A stretch of 18,842 nt of DNA, taken from the NCBI GenBank assembly GCA_052034175.1, contig JBPOIX010000075.1:1-18842 (forward strand), in the 5' to 3' direction. Of this stretch, positions 1 through 8,526 are shown piece after piece. Positions within the stretch are counted from its first letter, which is position 1; each line of letters opens with the position of its first letter. Origin of the DNA: UBA668 sp052034175. GTDB lineage: Bacteria; Actinomycetota; Acidimicrobiia; Acidimicrobiales; Ilumatobacteraceae. Under the pieces are notes generated by a model. The model worked only from the letters and a program-made list of their open reading frames with translations. It searched no databases and was not told where the DNA came from. A program made the translations under genes and the position numbers.

Positions 1-296
1 ATGAAGTACAGCCCGAGCGGCGCCAGGTTCTGGCTGACGCTGCGGAAGGTGTGGTTGACGAACAGGTCGTAGTCCGCCGACGCCAGAGTGCCGGCATAGG
101 GGTCGCTCGCCACCTGGCGGAAACGAACGCCCTCCAGCCGGAGCCCCAGCCGCTCGCGAGCTTCGTCGAGATCGAGATGGTCCTGGCCGAGCAGCTCCAC
201 CTCGTGCTCGGTGGACAACGCATCCACCGCAGCACCGGCCATCTGCTCACCGCCACCGAACGTCGTCCAGTAGAGGTTGTAGACACCGACCTTCAC
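1..296 (-). CDS. Glycosyltransferase, GT4-like N-terminus (partial, runs off left edge)
   Basis: Only the first 98 codons are visible. The GTG start lies in a GTGA overlap with the stop of the upstream glycosyltransferase, so translation is probably coupled. The N-terminus begins VKVGVYNLYWTTFGGGEQMA: a hydrophobic beta strand followed by a glycine-rich GGGE loop, as in the acceptor-binding Rossmann domain of GT-B family 4 glycosyltransferases. The donor-binding C-terminal half is outside the window, so the sugar cannot be inferred from sequence. Its place as last visible gene of an operon that makes UDP-glucuronate and UDP-xylose suggests cytoplasmic assembly of an exopolysaccharide or cell-envelope glycan. 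The GT4 call is family-level resemblance from a short fragment; another GT-B family is possible. Confidence 0.7.
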   Translation of the reverse strand, partial: MKVGVYNLYWTTFGGGEQMAGAAVDALSTEHEVELLGQDHLDLDEARERLGLRLEGVRFRQVASDPYAGTLASADYDLFVNHTFRSVSQNLAPLGLYF

Positions 297-1615
297 TTGG
301 CCACCATCCAGCGCGCCGCAAGGTCGTCTTGGTTCGTGCGGCCCCTCGCAATTCGACGCCGCTCGCGCACCGCGTGCGGCACGCCGCGGAGCACCTTGAG
401 CAGGTCGCGACTCCTGTCGCGCAGCCACCGTGGCGACGGAGGGCGACGGCGCCGGGCCTGGCTCAGCGTGTGCCTCGCGAGGTCCCGCGCGGCGACCACG
501 AAGACGCCACCGACCGCACGCAACGCGACCCCCGCCGGCGCGTTCTTCACCAGCGTGAGCCGGCGATTGCGGTCGACCCAGAAGGAGAAGAACGCGCTGC
601 CCTCCTTGGACGAATACGCATGCTCATGGTGCACCACCGCACTCGGGGCGTAGACGTACCGCCAGCCCCGAGCCCTCCCCCGCCACGACACGTCGAAGTC
701 CTCGTAGTACAGGAAGAAGGTGGGGTCGAACAGCCCCACGTCGCGCAGGTAGTCCGCCTTGAGGAGCACGGCGCCCCCACACCAGGAGAACACCTCCACA
801 GGGTCCTGATACTGCCCGATGTCGGGTTCGAGAAAGCCCCGGTCGCCTCCGTGCCACCCGGCGAACAACCCGCCTCCGGCGCTGTTGATGATCCGCAACG
901 AGCCATCGATGACGAGCTCCACGTCCACGCCCTCGGGCAGGACCCGCACGACGTGCGATCGGCGACCGTCGCCGACGCGGACGTCCGTGGGCGCCAGGCT
1001 GCGCAGCCTCAGCGTCACCTGCGATGCGGCGCTGTCGTCGGCGGCCCACCAGGCGGACGCGATCGGCTGCTTGGTCCACTTGACGTCGATGTCGTTGCGG
1101 TAGGCGCGTTCGTCCGCCCAGAAACGCTCGTCGAACCGCGCCTGGTGGAGCAGCTCGCGCCCATCCACCTCCAAGGAGGTCACACCGACGCCGACCGCCC
1201 TGCCGTCCGGAAGCGTCGAGGCGGGCTCGGCCTCGAGGAGCACCGCCCTGGCATGCACGGTGAGCAACAGCTTGGGGACCACCGCCCCGACGTCCGCCGG
1301 GGTGATGGCCTCCAACAACGGGCCCAGCCAGCCGGGCTCGACGATCGCATCGTTGTTGATCAGGGCCACATGATCCACGCCGGTGAGGTCCGCCATCGCC
1401 AGGTTGCAGCCGCGAGCGAAGCCCTCGTTGGTGTCGCTGACGATCACCCGCACCTGCGGGTAGTGCTCCTGCAGCGTCCAGAGCAGCCCGTCAACGGAGG
1501 CGTTGTCGACGACCACGATCTCCAACTGATCGGCGTGGTCGCAGGCCAACAGGGCATCCAGGCAGCGGAGCGTGACAGCACCGCCGTCGAAGTTGATCAC
1601 CACCACCCGGACCAT
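293..1615 (-). CDS. Family 2 glycosyltransferase (rhamnosyltransferase-like) with large internal insert
   Basis: 440 residues, ATG start 4 nt after the upstream gene stops. The N-terminal GT-A fold shows VVVDNAS at 34-40 and the metal/nucleotide-binding INND at 86-89 in place of DxD. The C-terminal part has WCGGAVLL at 278-285, GLFDPTFFLYYEDFD at 294-308 with the probable catalytic-base acidic pair E305/D306, SWRGRARGW, and HHEH at 329-332. This signature is typical of WbbL-type transferases that add rhamnose or another deoxy or neutral sugar to a lipid-linked glycan. About 120-150 residues (roughly 120-265) lie between the two halves of the catalytic core, where short family members have only a few tens. 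The tail from about 380 is Arg-rich and may contact membrane lipid. The donor is unknown; UDP-xylose or UDP-glucuronate is suggested only by the neighbours. Confidence 0.88.
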   Translation of the reverse strand: MVRVVVINFDGGAVTLRCLDALLACDHADQLEIVVVDNASVDGLLWTLQEHYPQVRVIVSDTNEGFARGCNLAMADLTGVDHVALINNDAIVEPGWLGPLLEAITPADVGAVVPKLLLTVHARAVLLEAEPASTLPDGRAVGVGVTSLEVDGRELLHQARFDERFWADERAYRNDIDVKWTKQPIASAWWAADDSAASQVTLRLRSLAPTDVRVGDGRRSHVVRVLPEGVDVELVIDGSLRIINSAGGGLFAGWHGGDRGFLEPDIGQYQDPVEVFSWCGGAVLLKADYLRDVGLFDPTFFLYYEDFDVSWRGRARGWRYVYAPSAVVHHEHAYSSKEGSAFFSFWVDRNRRLTLVKNAPAGVALRAVGGVFVVAARDLARHTLSQARRRRPPSPRWLRDRSRDLLKVLRGVPHAVRERRRIARGRTNQDDLAARWMVAK

Positions 1616-1619
1616 GACG

Positions 1620-2575
<956 letters not shown>

Positions 2576-2579
<4 letters not shown>

Positions 2580-3847
2580 CGTCCGACCCCCACGAGGTGC
2601 AGGCCGGCGCGGCCGGCGGCGGCGACGTCGAGGACGTTGCGCGTGTCGACCACCTCGGCACGAGCCAGGCGTGTGGCCACCCCTTCCAGGTCCGCGCCGA
2701 GGAACTCCGGCCACTCGGTGAGCACCACGAGCGCATCGGCGCCCTCGCATGCCTCCAGCGCCGAGCCGACCTGTGCCATTCCCGGCCGGGTGACGCGGGC
2801 TTGAGGGTCGTAGGCGCGGACCATGGCCCCCTCGGCGAGCAGGGCATCGATGATCGACACCGCGGGCGAATCCCGCACGTCGTCCGTGTTGGCCTTGAAC
2901 GCCAGGCCCCAGGCGGCCACGGTGCACCCGGCGAGCTCGCCACCAACGGCGGCGCGCACCTTGGCGATCATCCGTGAGTGCTGCTCGGCGTTGGAATCGA
3001 TAACCCCGCGAAGCAGCTTGAAGTCGTAGCCGCCCTGCTCGGCGATGCTCACGAGCGCCCGCGTGTCCTTCGGGAAGCAGCTCCCGCCCCAACCCGGGCC
3101 CGGCCGGAGGAACTCGGGGCCGATGCGGCTGTCGAAGCCGAGCCCCTTCACCACGTCGACGATGTTGGCGCCCACGGCCTCGCACACCGCGGCGATGGCA
3201 TTGACGAAGCTGATCTTGGTGGCCAGGAAGGCGTTCGCCGCGTACTTGATCGTCTCCGCGGAGGCCGGTTCGGTGATCAGAATGGGCGTGTCGACGGACT
3301 GGTAGAGGGCCGCGACACGCCGCCCGGCCGCTTCGGATTCCGCTCCAATCACCACACGGTCCGGGTGCAGGAAGTCGCTGACGGCCGACCCCTCGCGCAG
3401 GAACTCCGGGTTGGAGACCACGGTGATGTCCGGGCGGGCGATGATCCGATCGACGATCGCCGCCGACCCCACCGGGACCGTGGACTTGTTGATCACGACC
3501 GCGTTCGGCGGGAGCGCTGCTGCGATCTCGCGGGCTGCTGCCTCCACATAGCGCAGATCGACCGAGCCGTCGTCGGCCTGGGGCGTGGGCACGCACAGGA
3601 ACACCAGCTCGGCATCGCGAACCGCAACCTCGCCCCCGAGCACGAACCGGAGACGGCCGGCGTGCACGCCTTCGCTGACCAACTCCGCCAGGCCGGGCTC
3701 GTAGAACGGGACGGCGCCGGACTCCAGGGTGGCGACGCGGGCAGGATCGATGTCGGCGCACACGACTCGGTGACCGAGATGTGCCAAGCAGGCGCCGGTG
3801 GTGAGGCCGACGTACCCGGTTCCGACGACAGCGACCGCGGTGCTCAC
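2576..3847 (-). CDS. ugd: UDP-glucose 6-dehydrogenase
   Basis: 423 residues, full length for the UDP-glucose/GDP-mannose dehydrogenase family (EC 1.1.1.22). Visible features are the N-terminal Rossmann motif GTGYVG (9-14), VPTP (86-89), KSTVPVG (121-127), NPEFLREG (146-153), ETIKYAANAF (198-207), and GGSCFPKD (254-261) containing the catalytic Cys257. The C-terminal UDP-binding domain has WGLAFKANTDDVRDSP. It oxidises UDP-glucose to UDP-glucuronate with two NAD+, in the cytoplasm, feeding the decarboxylase encoded next. The start is GTG and overlaps, as GTGA, the stop of a 13-codon ORF upstream; there is no strong Shine-Dalgarno, which fits translation coupled to that leader. It is the first enzyme gene of the operon. 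Confidence 0.96.
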
Positions 3848-3885
3848 GAGCGCTTCGAGCGGGGTTGGTACGCGGGATTGAGCAT
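3844..3885 (-). CDS. 13-residue leader ORF coupled to ugd
   Basis: A short ORF reading MLNPAYQPRSKRS starts with ATG at 3885, 8 nt after a TAGCAT box, and ends in TGA that overlaps the GTG start of ugd by GTGA. The overlap has the same form as the ugd/decarboxylase and GT2/GT4 junctions, which suggests ribosomes initiating near the 5' end of the mRNA reach ugd by termination-reinitiation. No residue bias typical of amino-acid attenuators is seen. It could be chance: a 14-codon ORF is short. What argues against chance is the combination of a promoter-like box at the right distance and the exact GTGA overlap. Confidence 0.45.
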   Translation of the reverse strand: MLNPAYQPRSKRS

Positions 3886-3893
3886 GGCGCCAG

Positions 3894-3899
3894 ATGCTA
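3894..3899 (-). promoter_or_regulatory. Candidate -10 box (TAGCAT) for the ugd operon
   Basis: On the minus strand TAGCAT lies 8 nt upstream of the leader ATG at 3885, the same arrangement as at several other starts in this window. No clear -35 element is visible. It would give a nearly leaderless transcript starting within about 2 nt of the leader start codon. Confidence 0.4.
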
Positions 3900-3909
3900 G
3901 CGAGGCGAC

Positions 3910-3922
3910 GGGGCCTGGCCCC
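3910..3922 (-). terminator. GC-only hairpin after the secreted repeat protein (weak terminator candidate)
   Basis: GGGGCC, one base, GGCCCC is an inverted repeat lying 6 nt after the stop of the upstream gene and before the ugd -10 box. There is no following T-tract and the true loop must be at least 3 nt, leaving about 5 pairs. It may terminate weakly or merely separate the two transcripts. Confidence 0.25.
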
Positions 3923-3928
3923 GTTCGC

Positions 3929-5869
3929 TCAGTTGACCCACCCGAGCAGGGTGACCGTGACGTTGGCGGAACCGTTGGCGTTGTACACGCGGATCGCACC
4001 ATTGGCACCCACCGGCACGAGCGCCAGGTTGGCCGCCGATTGCCCGGCGACCCAGTTGAGGTTCGACGCGACCGGGCGGGACTGGCCGTTCGGATAGGCC
4101 GTGAGGTAGCTGCGGGTGGACCCGTTGGTGGAGGTCAACAGCACCCACACGGCGCTCACCCCTGAGGCCGGCACACCGCCCTTGTTGGTGACCGTCACCA
4201 GGCGATCGTCGTTGGCCCCGAACGTCGTGGGGCCGAACGCCACCGCCGACGGCACCGCCGTGATGTCGCCTCCGCTGCCGGCCGCAGCGGTGAAGTAGCC
4301 GACCGCGTCGAAGATCAGATCGGTGGACGCGGTGTAGTTGTACAGGTCCCACTGCTGGCCGCTGCCGACCGCGACCGCAGACAGGTTCGGCCGCACCTGG
4401 CCGTCGATCGAGTTGAGTACCGAGGCCACGGGCATCTGCTGCCCGCCCGGCCAGGCCGTCTGGAAGCTCCGACCGGCGGCGTTGACGGACGTAAAGGTGC
4501 CGACCACCGCTTCGGCGGATGACGGGATTCCGTTCCGATCCGCCACCTGCAGCGAACGAGTCTCCAGCGGCGCGAACGGAGCCTGTGGCCCACCGTCGCC
4601 GGTCCGCGTGTCGAGGAAGCGAGTCGGGTTGATCGTCAACAAGCGGCTGCCGTCCTGCCCCGGCTGCCCTTGGTCCACCCAGCCGAGCACGTCCACGACC
4701 ACGTGCACCTCGCCGAAGGAGACGTTGTCCAGGCGGACGCGGCCCCCGACGCCGACTTCCAGCAGTTGCAGCGTCGCCCTGGCTTCACCCGTGTTCCAGT
4801 AGATGGCAGGCGGCTGCAGGTTGGCCGGCGGATAGGAGTTCTGATCGCCGAACACGTAGGACCGCGGCGGTTTCGGGAACAGGCGCAACGAGCCGGCAGA
4901 CGTGCCGCCCGTGACCGTGACGTTGAGGAGGACGGCGCTGACCCCGGTGAGCGGCACCCCGCCCACGCCGGCGACGACGAACTCGTGGTTGAGGCGGCTG
5001 TCCATCCGATGGATCGGGTTCGGGTCGCTGTTGCGGCCGTCGCCCGGCTTCACCCTGGAGGGGATGCCGAGGCCCAAACGGCTGTCGACGATGCGGGTCG
5101 GTGCCAGAGAGTGGAACTCGCCAGTGGCATCGGGAATCGAGCCGGTCCACTGACATTCGTCGATGCCGAAGCACACCATGTCCAGGTCGATGTCGAAGTC
5201 GGTGCTCCCGAGCAGGTCGATCATCCCCACTGCCTGCCGGCCCGTGGCGGTGTCCGTGACGAAGGCGATGTACTCGCCGTTCCACAGCGGCCCGGTCTCG
5301 TAGGCGTTGCCGACACTGTTCATCGCGGTGAACGCGTCGAGCGAGTACCCGGTGTTGGTGACCGGCTGACCGGTCAGTTGGAAGATCTCGAAGCGCACAC
5401 GACCGTTGGCCACCGCGGACCGGGAGAGCACGGAGCCGTTGAACGTGCCCACGCCAGGCCCGCCCACCTGCGGGAAGACGAGCGAGCCGATGTTCTGCGA
5501 GGAGGGCGATGGCGACAGACGGATGGCGACCGAACCATCGCCGTCCAGCGGGTCGTACGCCTGCCCCGTCGTCGATTGGTAGAACTCGAGGCGGACCTGC
5601 GACAAGGTCGACGCCGAGTAGATCGGCAACGGGTTCGGCAGCACCTGGTTGTTGTTGTACAGCGAGTAGGGGTACTCGTAGAACTTCTCGTAGCCGCCGG
5701 GGCTGGTGCCGTTGAGCAGGATCTGGTCGACCCCGATGCCGTACGACTTGCCGCCGGGCAATGACCATGTGATCGACATCGAGGTTGCTGCCTCGGCCGT
5801 CGGCGCGACCGCACCCACCGCTGTGACACACAGCGCGGCTACCACCATCAGTCTGCGGATGGACGTCAC
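3929..5869 (-). CDS. Large secreted beta-repeat protein
   Basis: 646 residues from the GTG at 5869, chosen because GGAGGAG lies 7-8 nt upstream on the minus strand; the frame stays open 30 codons further, but those lack a signal peptide. Residues 1-27 form a Sec signal peptide (Arg-rich start, hydrophobic core, AEA cleavage site). Residues 28-250 are a unique, Ser/Thr/Asn/Gly-rich domain with one close Cys pair (C233, C239). Two tandem repeats follow: 252-399 (APTRIVDSR ... VVVDVLGWVD) and 410-526 (NPTRFLDTR ... IFDAVGYF). A third, 535-646, keeps the second half (ASNLNW, VPVGANGAIRVYN, VTLLGWVN) but has lost the DTR motif. This layout is familiar from extracellular actinobacterial proteins of unknown function. 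A role in cell surface or matrix is inference, supported only by the adjacent glycan genes. Confidence 0.82.
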   Translation of the reverse strand: MTSIRRLMVVAALCVTAVGAVAPTAEAATSMSITWSLPGGKSYGIGVDQILLNGTSPGGYEKFYEYPYSLYNNNQVLPNPLPIYSASTLSQVRLEFYQSTTGQAYDPLDGDGSVAIRLSPSPSSQNIGSLVFPQVGGPGVGTFNGSVLSRSAVANGRVRFEIFQLTGQPVTNTGYSLDAFTAMNSVGNAYETGPLWNGEYIAFVTDTATGRQAVGMIDLLGSTDFDIDLDMVCFGIDECQWTGSIPDATGEFHSLAPTRIVDSRLGLGIPSRVKPGDGRNSDPNPIHRMDSRLNHEFVVAGVGGVPLTGVSAVLLNVTVTGGTSAGSLRLFPKPPRSYVFGDQNSYPPANLQPPAIYWNTGEARATLQLLEVGVGGRVRLDNVSFGEVHVVVDVLGWVDQGQPGQDGSRLLTINPTRFLDTRTGDGGPQAPFAPLETRSLQVADRNGIPSSAEAVVGTFTSVNAAGRSFQTAWPGGQQMPVASVLNSIDGQVRPNLSAVAVGSGQQWDLYNYTASTDLIFDAVGYFTAAAGSGGDITAVPSAVAFGPTTFGANDDRLVTVTNKGGVPASGVSAVWVLLTSTNGSTRSYLTAYPNGQSRPVASNLNWVAGQSAANLALVPVGANGAIRVYNANGSANVTVTLLGWVN

Positions 5870-5960
5870 CCGGTTTCTCCTCCTCCGCCCGTCAGGGAGG
5901 GTATCGGCCCGGACTGCCACCGGCTTGAGCACCCGCCGGGAACGCCGTGCGGAGCCCACC

Positions 5961-5966
5961 TACACT
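5961..5966 (+). promoter_or_regulatory. Candidate -10 box (TACACT) for galE
   Basis: TACACT fits TAnnnT and lies 20 nt upstream of the galE ATG in the 117-nt divergent gap 5870-5986. It would give a leader of about 14 nt carrying the GGAGG ribosome binding site. The nearest good -35 (TTGAGC, 5925-5930) is 30 nt away, so it is not counted. Confidence 0.3.
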
Positions 5967-5986
5967 CTGCGCCGGAGGTTGGAGAG

Positions 5987-6979
5987 ATGACGGTGCTGGT
6001 CACGGGTGGCGCGGGGTACATCGGGTCGCACACGGTGCGCGCGTTGCGAGCCGCGGGCCGCCCGGTCGTGGTCCTGGATTCGCTGGAGCTCGGCCATCGG
6101 GAAGCCGTCCTCGACGCGCCGCTCGTCGTCGGCGACATCGCCGACCGGCCGCTCGTGGCCCAGTTGTGCGAGGAGTACGGCGTCACCCAGGCCATCCACT
6201 TCGCCGCCTACAAGAGCGTCGGCGAGTCCATGCAGGCACCCGGGAAGTACTGGGAGAACAATGTCGGCAAGTCCGCCGCGCTGTTCGAAACCCTGGCCAC
6301 CCACGGGGTCGGCGGTGTCGTGTTCAGCAGTTCCTGTTCCGTCTACGGCACACCGGAGCATGTACCGGTGGCGGAGGACGCGGCCATCCGCCCAGAGAGC
6401 GTCTATGCCGAGACCAAGGCCATCGCCGAGCGCGTGCTGGGCTGGTTCGACACCACGCACGGCATGCGCTCGGTGAGCCTGCGGTACTTCAACGCCGCCG
6501 GTGCCAGCTCGGACTCCCTGATCGGCGAGGACTGGACGCATTCGATCAACCTCGTGCCCGTGGTGATGAAGGCCGTGCTCGGGCGAACCGGCCCGGTGCA
6601 GGTGTTCGGCGACGACTACCCCACCGCGGACGGCACCTGCGTTCGCGACTACATCCACGTGGACGACCTCGCCGCAGCCCATGTGCGCGCCCTGGGCTAC
6701 CTGGCCGGCGGCGGCAGCACCACCGCGGTCAACGTCGGCACCGGCACCGGCAGCAGCGTGCTGGACATCATCCGCGCCACCGAGCGCATCACCGGCCTGC
6801 CCGTGCCGCACGTGCGGGTGGGGCGCCGCGCCGGCGACCCGGTCGTGAGCTACGCCCAGCCCGCCCATGCGCTGGCCGTGCTCGGCTGGCACGCGAAGCT
6901 CGGCCTGGACGACATCCTCGCGTCGGCCTGGGAATGGCACCGCACCCACCCGGACGGGTACGCCGCGGCGACGGCCTGA
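5987..6979 (+). CDS. galE: UDP-glucose 4-epimerase
   Basis: 330 residues, typical GalE length. Motifs are GGAGYIGSH (7-15), NAD-binding FAAYKSVGES (72-81), SSSCSVYG (114-121) and the catalytic YAETK (Tyr140, Lys144), then RYFNAAGA (166-173) and DGTCVRDYIHVDDLA (215-229), all characteristic of UDP-glucose/UDP-galactose 4-epimerase (EC 5.1.3.2). It interconverts UDP-glucose and UDP-galactose in the cytoplasm. GGAGGTTGGAG precedes the ATG, giving a clear ribosome binding site. It diverges from the secreted-protein gene and lies near the ugd/UDP-xylose operon, so it probably supplies sugar nucleotides to the same envelope glycan. Activity on UDP-xylose/UDP-arabinose cannot be excluded, since some GalE enzymes do this. 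Confidence 0.94.
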   Translation: MTVLVTGGAGYIGSHTVRALRAAGRPVVVLDSLELGHREAVLDAPLVVGDIADRPLVAQLCEEYGVTQAIHFAAYKSVGESMQAPGKYWENNVGKSAALFETLATHGVGGVVFSSSCSVYGTPEHVPVAEDAAIRPESVYAETKAIAERVLGWFDTTHGMRSVSLRYFNAAGASSDSLIGEDWTHSINLVPVVMKAVLGRTGPVQVFGDDYPTADGTCVRDYIHVDDLAAAHVRALGYLAGGGSTTAVNVGTGTGSSVLDIIRATERITGLPVPHVRVGRRAGDPVVSYAQPAHALAVLGWHAKLGLDDILASAWEWHRTHPDGYAAATA

Positions 6980-6988
6980 GGCGGCCGC

Positions 6989-7744
6989 TCACCCGAAGGC
7001 GAGGCGCTGGCGGTCCAGCCAGCCGAGCAGCACCGCAACCGCCCTCGGGTCGTGCCGCAGGCGGTGCCCCGCACCCGTGATCAGGCGCAACTCGGCCGAG
7101 CCGTGCGCCTCCGCCAGCTGCCGGGCGTCCGCCGTGGGCACGCTCTCGTCGTCGTCGCCGTGCATCACCAGCATCGGCCGTGGGGCGAACCGCCGCGCCG
7201 CGTCCACCGGGCGGAACCGGCGCAGCTCCCGGCCCCATTCGTCGAAGCTGCGCGGGAAGCCCGCCGTGCGCACGGCACCGATCTCGCGGGCGTGCTCCAG
7301 GAACCGGCGCGGCTGGGCCGCCCAGTCGTCGAAGTCGGCGCGGGGGCTGAGCAGGGCTGCGCCGCGCACCCGGGGATCGTCCGCGGCGACACAGGTGGCG
7401 ATCGAGCCACCGGTGTTGGTGCCGACCAGCCAGATGCCCAACGGGCTGGTCTCGTGGATCAGATGGTCGATCGCCGCGCGCAGATCGTCCACCCAGCCCT
7501 GCAGCGAGAAGTCCCCCTCGCTCTGCCCACAGCCTCGGAAGTTGAACGTCATTCCGACCCAACCGAGTTCGTTCGCCACACGATCCACCAACTCGGGGAA
7601 GGTGCCGCCACTCTGGCGGGCGTCGAGCGGGCCGATGGGAAACCCGTGGCACAGGATCAGCCCCGGCAGCGGCCCGTTGCGCCCCGCGGGGCGGGTGAGG
7701 TAGCGCGCCAGGCGCAGGTTGCCGGAAACGAAATCGCCGTTCAA
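6989..7744 (-). CDS. Alpha/beta-hydrolase-fold protein with Asn in the nucleophile elbow
   Basis: 251 residues. The fold is shown by the oxyanion-region LILCHGFP (29-36), FNFRGCGQSEGDFS (67-80) and the C-terminal LVMHGDDDESVP and GAGHRLRHDP, which place an acid (D197-D199) and His227 where hydrolases have them. The elbow GxSxG reads G-T-N-T-G at 108-112, so the usual serine nucleophile is Asn110 (codon AAC). The protein may therefore be non-hydrolytic or use another chemistry; conservation of the rest argues against decay. The start is TTG at 7744, the only start codon after an in-frame stop at 7751-7753, which also ends the preceding small gene. It is probably the second gene of a two-gene operon and converges on galE with a 9-nt gap. 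Substrate unknown. Confidence 0.8.
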   Translation of the reverse strand: MNGDFVSGNLRLARYLTRPAGRNGPLPGLILCHGFPIGPLDARQSGGTFPELVDRVANELGWVGMTFNFRGCGQSEGDFSLQGWVDDLRAAIDHLIHETSPLGIWLVGTNTGGSIATCVAADDPRVRGAALLSPRADFDDWAAQPRRFLEHAREIGAVRTAGFPRSFDEWGRELRRFRPVDAARRFAPRPMLVMHGDDDESVPTADARQLAEAHGSAELRLITGAGHRLRHDPRAVAVLLGWLDRQRLAFG

Positions 7745-7750
7745 CGAGGG

Positions 7751-7975
7751 TCAGGCGCGGGGTGCTCGACGGCGGCGCGACCTGCCGGGCGCCGCGAGGT
7801 GGTAGCCGCGGTTGCGGGCCTCGGCCAGCGTGTCCGGGCCGAAGCACAGGCCGACGCCGGCGTCGGCGATCTCGTCGATGACCGCCCGATCCGCCCACGA
7901 ATCGAGGTCGTAGACGAGTTGGGTGCGCTTGTCGCCGATGAAGCGTGAGTGCTCGAAGCGGGGATGCCGTTCCAT
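7751..7975 (-). CDS. Small conserved-looking protein of unknown function (74 aa)
   Basis: 74 residues beginning MERHPRFEHSRFIGDKRTQL, with an acidic central part and a basic tail (RSRRRRAPRA). No cysteine cluster, signal peptide or membrane segment is present, so it is predicted cytoplasmic; the tail could bind nucleic acid or be disordered. I chose the ATG at 7975 over the GTG at 7984 because TAGCGT (7983-7988) sits 7 nt before the ATG and would itself contain the GTG. Its stop is in the same frame as the following hydrolase gene, which starts TTG two codons later. I do not recognise a family. Confidence 0.6.
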   Translation of the reverse strand: MERHPRFEHSRFIGDKRTQLVYDLDSWADRAVIDEIADAGVGLCFGPDTLAEARNRGYHLAAPGRSRRRRAPRA

Positions 7976-7982
7976 GAGGTGC

Positions 7983-7988
7983 ACGCTA
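7983..7988 (-). promoter_or_regulatory. Candidate leaderless -10 box (TAGCGT)
   Basis: TAGCGT on the minus strand is separated by 7 nt from the ATG at 7975. The same hexamer at a similar distance precedes the starts at 8506 and 16014. No -35 is obvious. Confidence 0.45.
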
Positions 7989-8026
7989 GCCGCGCAGCAC
8001 CACGTGCCAGGGGGTCGACGGCGGGG

Positions 8027-8506
8027 CTACTCGGTGCCCGCGGCGTCGATCACGTCGTCCGGCGCGGCCTTCGGCCCGACGGCACCGATGGCCTCGAAGT
8101 ACGCCAGATGGGCTTCCACGACGTGCACCACGTCCACGTCGTCGAGGATCTCCACCCCGTTGCGCTCCGCCTCGCCGAGCAGGTAGGCGGCGACGGTCTC
8201 CTCGCCGATCACCACCGGCGTGGTGATGTCTTGGCGGCGGTCCAGCACATTGGTCGGCTGCAACCCCTTGCTGTGCAGCCAACGCATGTGGAACACGAGG
8301 AGCTGATCCAGGTCGTCCGGGGTGAGGCGCGCCTGGCTGGACTGGGGCAGGTACTCGGCCACGAACTCCGCCGCCTCTTCCGGGATGTACACCGACCGGG
8401 GTGCGACGGCGTCGAGGCGGTGAGCCTCCCGGCCGACGGTGACCGCAGCGATCACGAACACCAGCACCGCGGCGAGGAGGACGAGCAGCAGGGTCGACGT
8501 GGGCAC
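8027..8506 (-). CDS. Small membrane-anchored protein of unknown function
   Basis: 159 residues. Residues 5-24 (LLLVLLAAVLVFVIAAVTV) form a single N-terminal transmembrane helix or uncleaved signal anchor, without a lipobox. The remaining about 130 residues would lie outside the membrane and are acidic and probably helical, with YIPEEAAEFVAEYLP, LTPDDLDQLLVFHMRWL and VIGEETVAAYLLGEAERNGVEI. I chose the GTG at 8506 because TAGCGT lies 7 nt upstream; a GTG at 8515 in the same frame overlaps that box and would add three residues. A two-stem hairpin separates it from the upstream acyl-CoA dehydrogenase, so it has its own promoter. No family recognised. Confidence 0.65.
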   Translation of the reverse strand: MPTSTLLLVLLAAVLVFVIAAVTVGREAHRLDAVAPRSVYIPEEAAEFVAEYLPQSSQARLTPDDLDQLLVFHMRWLHSKGLQPTNVLDRRQDITTPVVIGEETVAAYLLGEAERNGVEILDDVDVVHVVEAHLAYFEAIGAVGPKAAPDDVIDAAGTE

Positions 8507-8513
8507 GCCCCTC

Positions 8514-8519
8514 ACGCTA
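8514..8519 (-). promoter_or_regulatory. Candidate leaderless -10 box (TAGCGT)
   Basis: TAGCGT on the minus strand lies 7 nt before the GTG at 8506 and starts 15 nt beyond the hairpin element that ends at 8535, so promoter and terminator are directly apposed. Confidence 0.45.
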
Positions 8520-8526
8520 TCGACCC

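Noticed and set aside
2580..3761. Long N-terminal extension of the UDP-glucuronate decarboxylase frame
   Set aside because: It lies entirely antisense-free but out of frame within ugd, is Arg/Gly-rich, and has no similarity; the GTG at 2579 begins exactly before the NAD-binding motif.
5925..5966. sigma-70 promoter TTGAGC...TACACT for galE
   Set aside because: The 30-nt spacing is far too long for a -35/-10 pair; only the -10-like box was kept, at low confidence.
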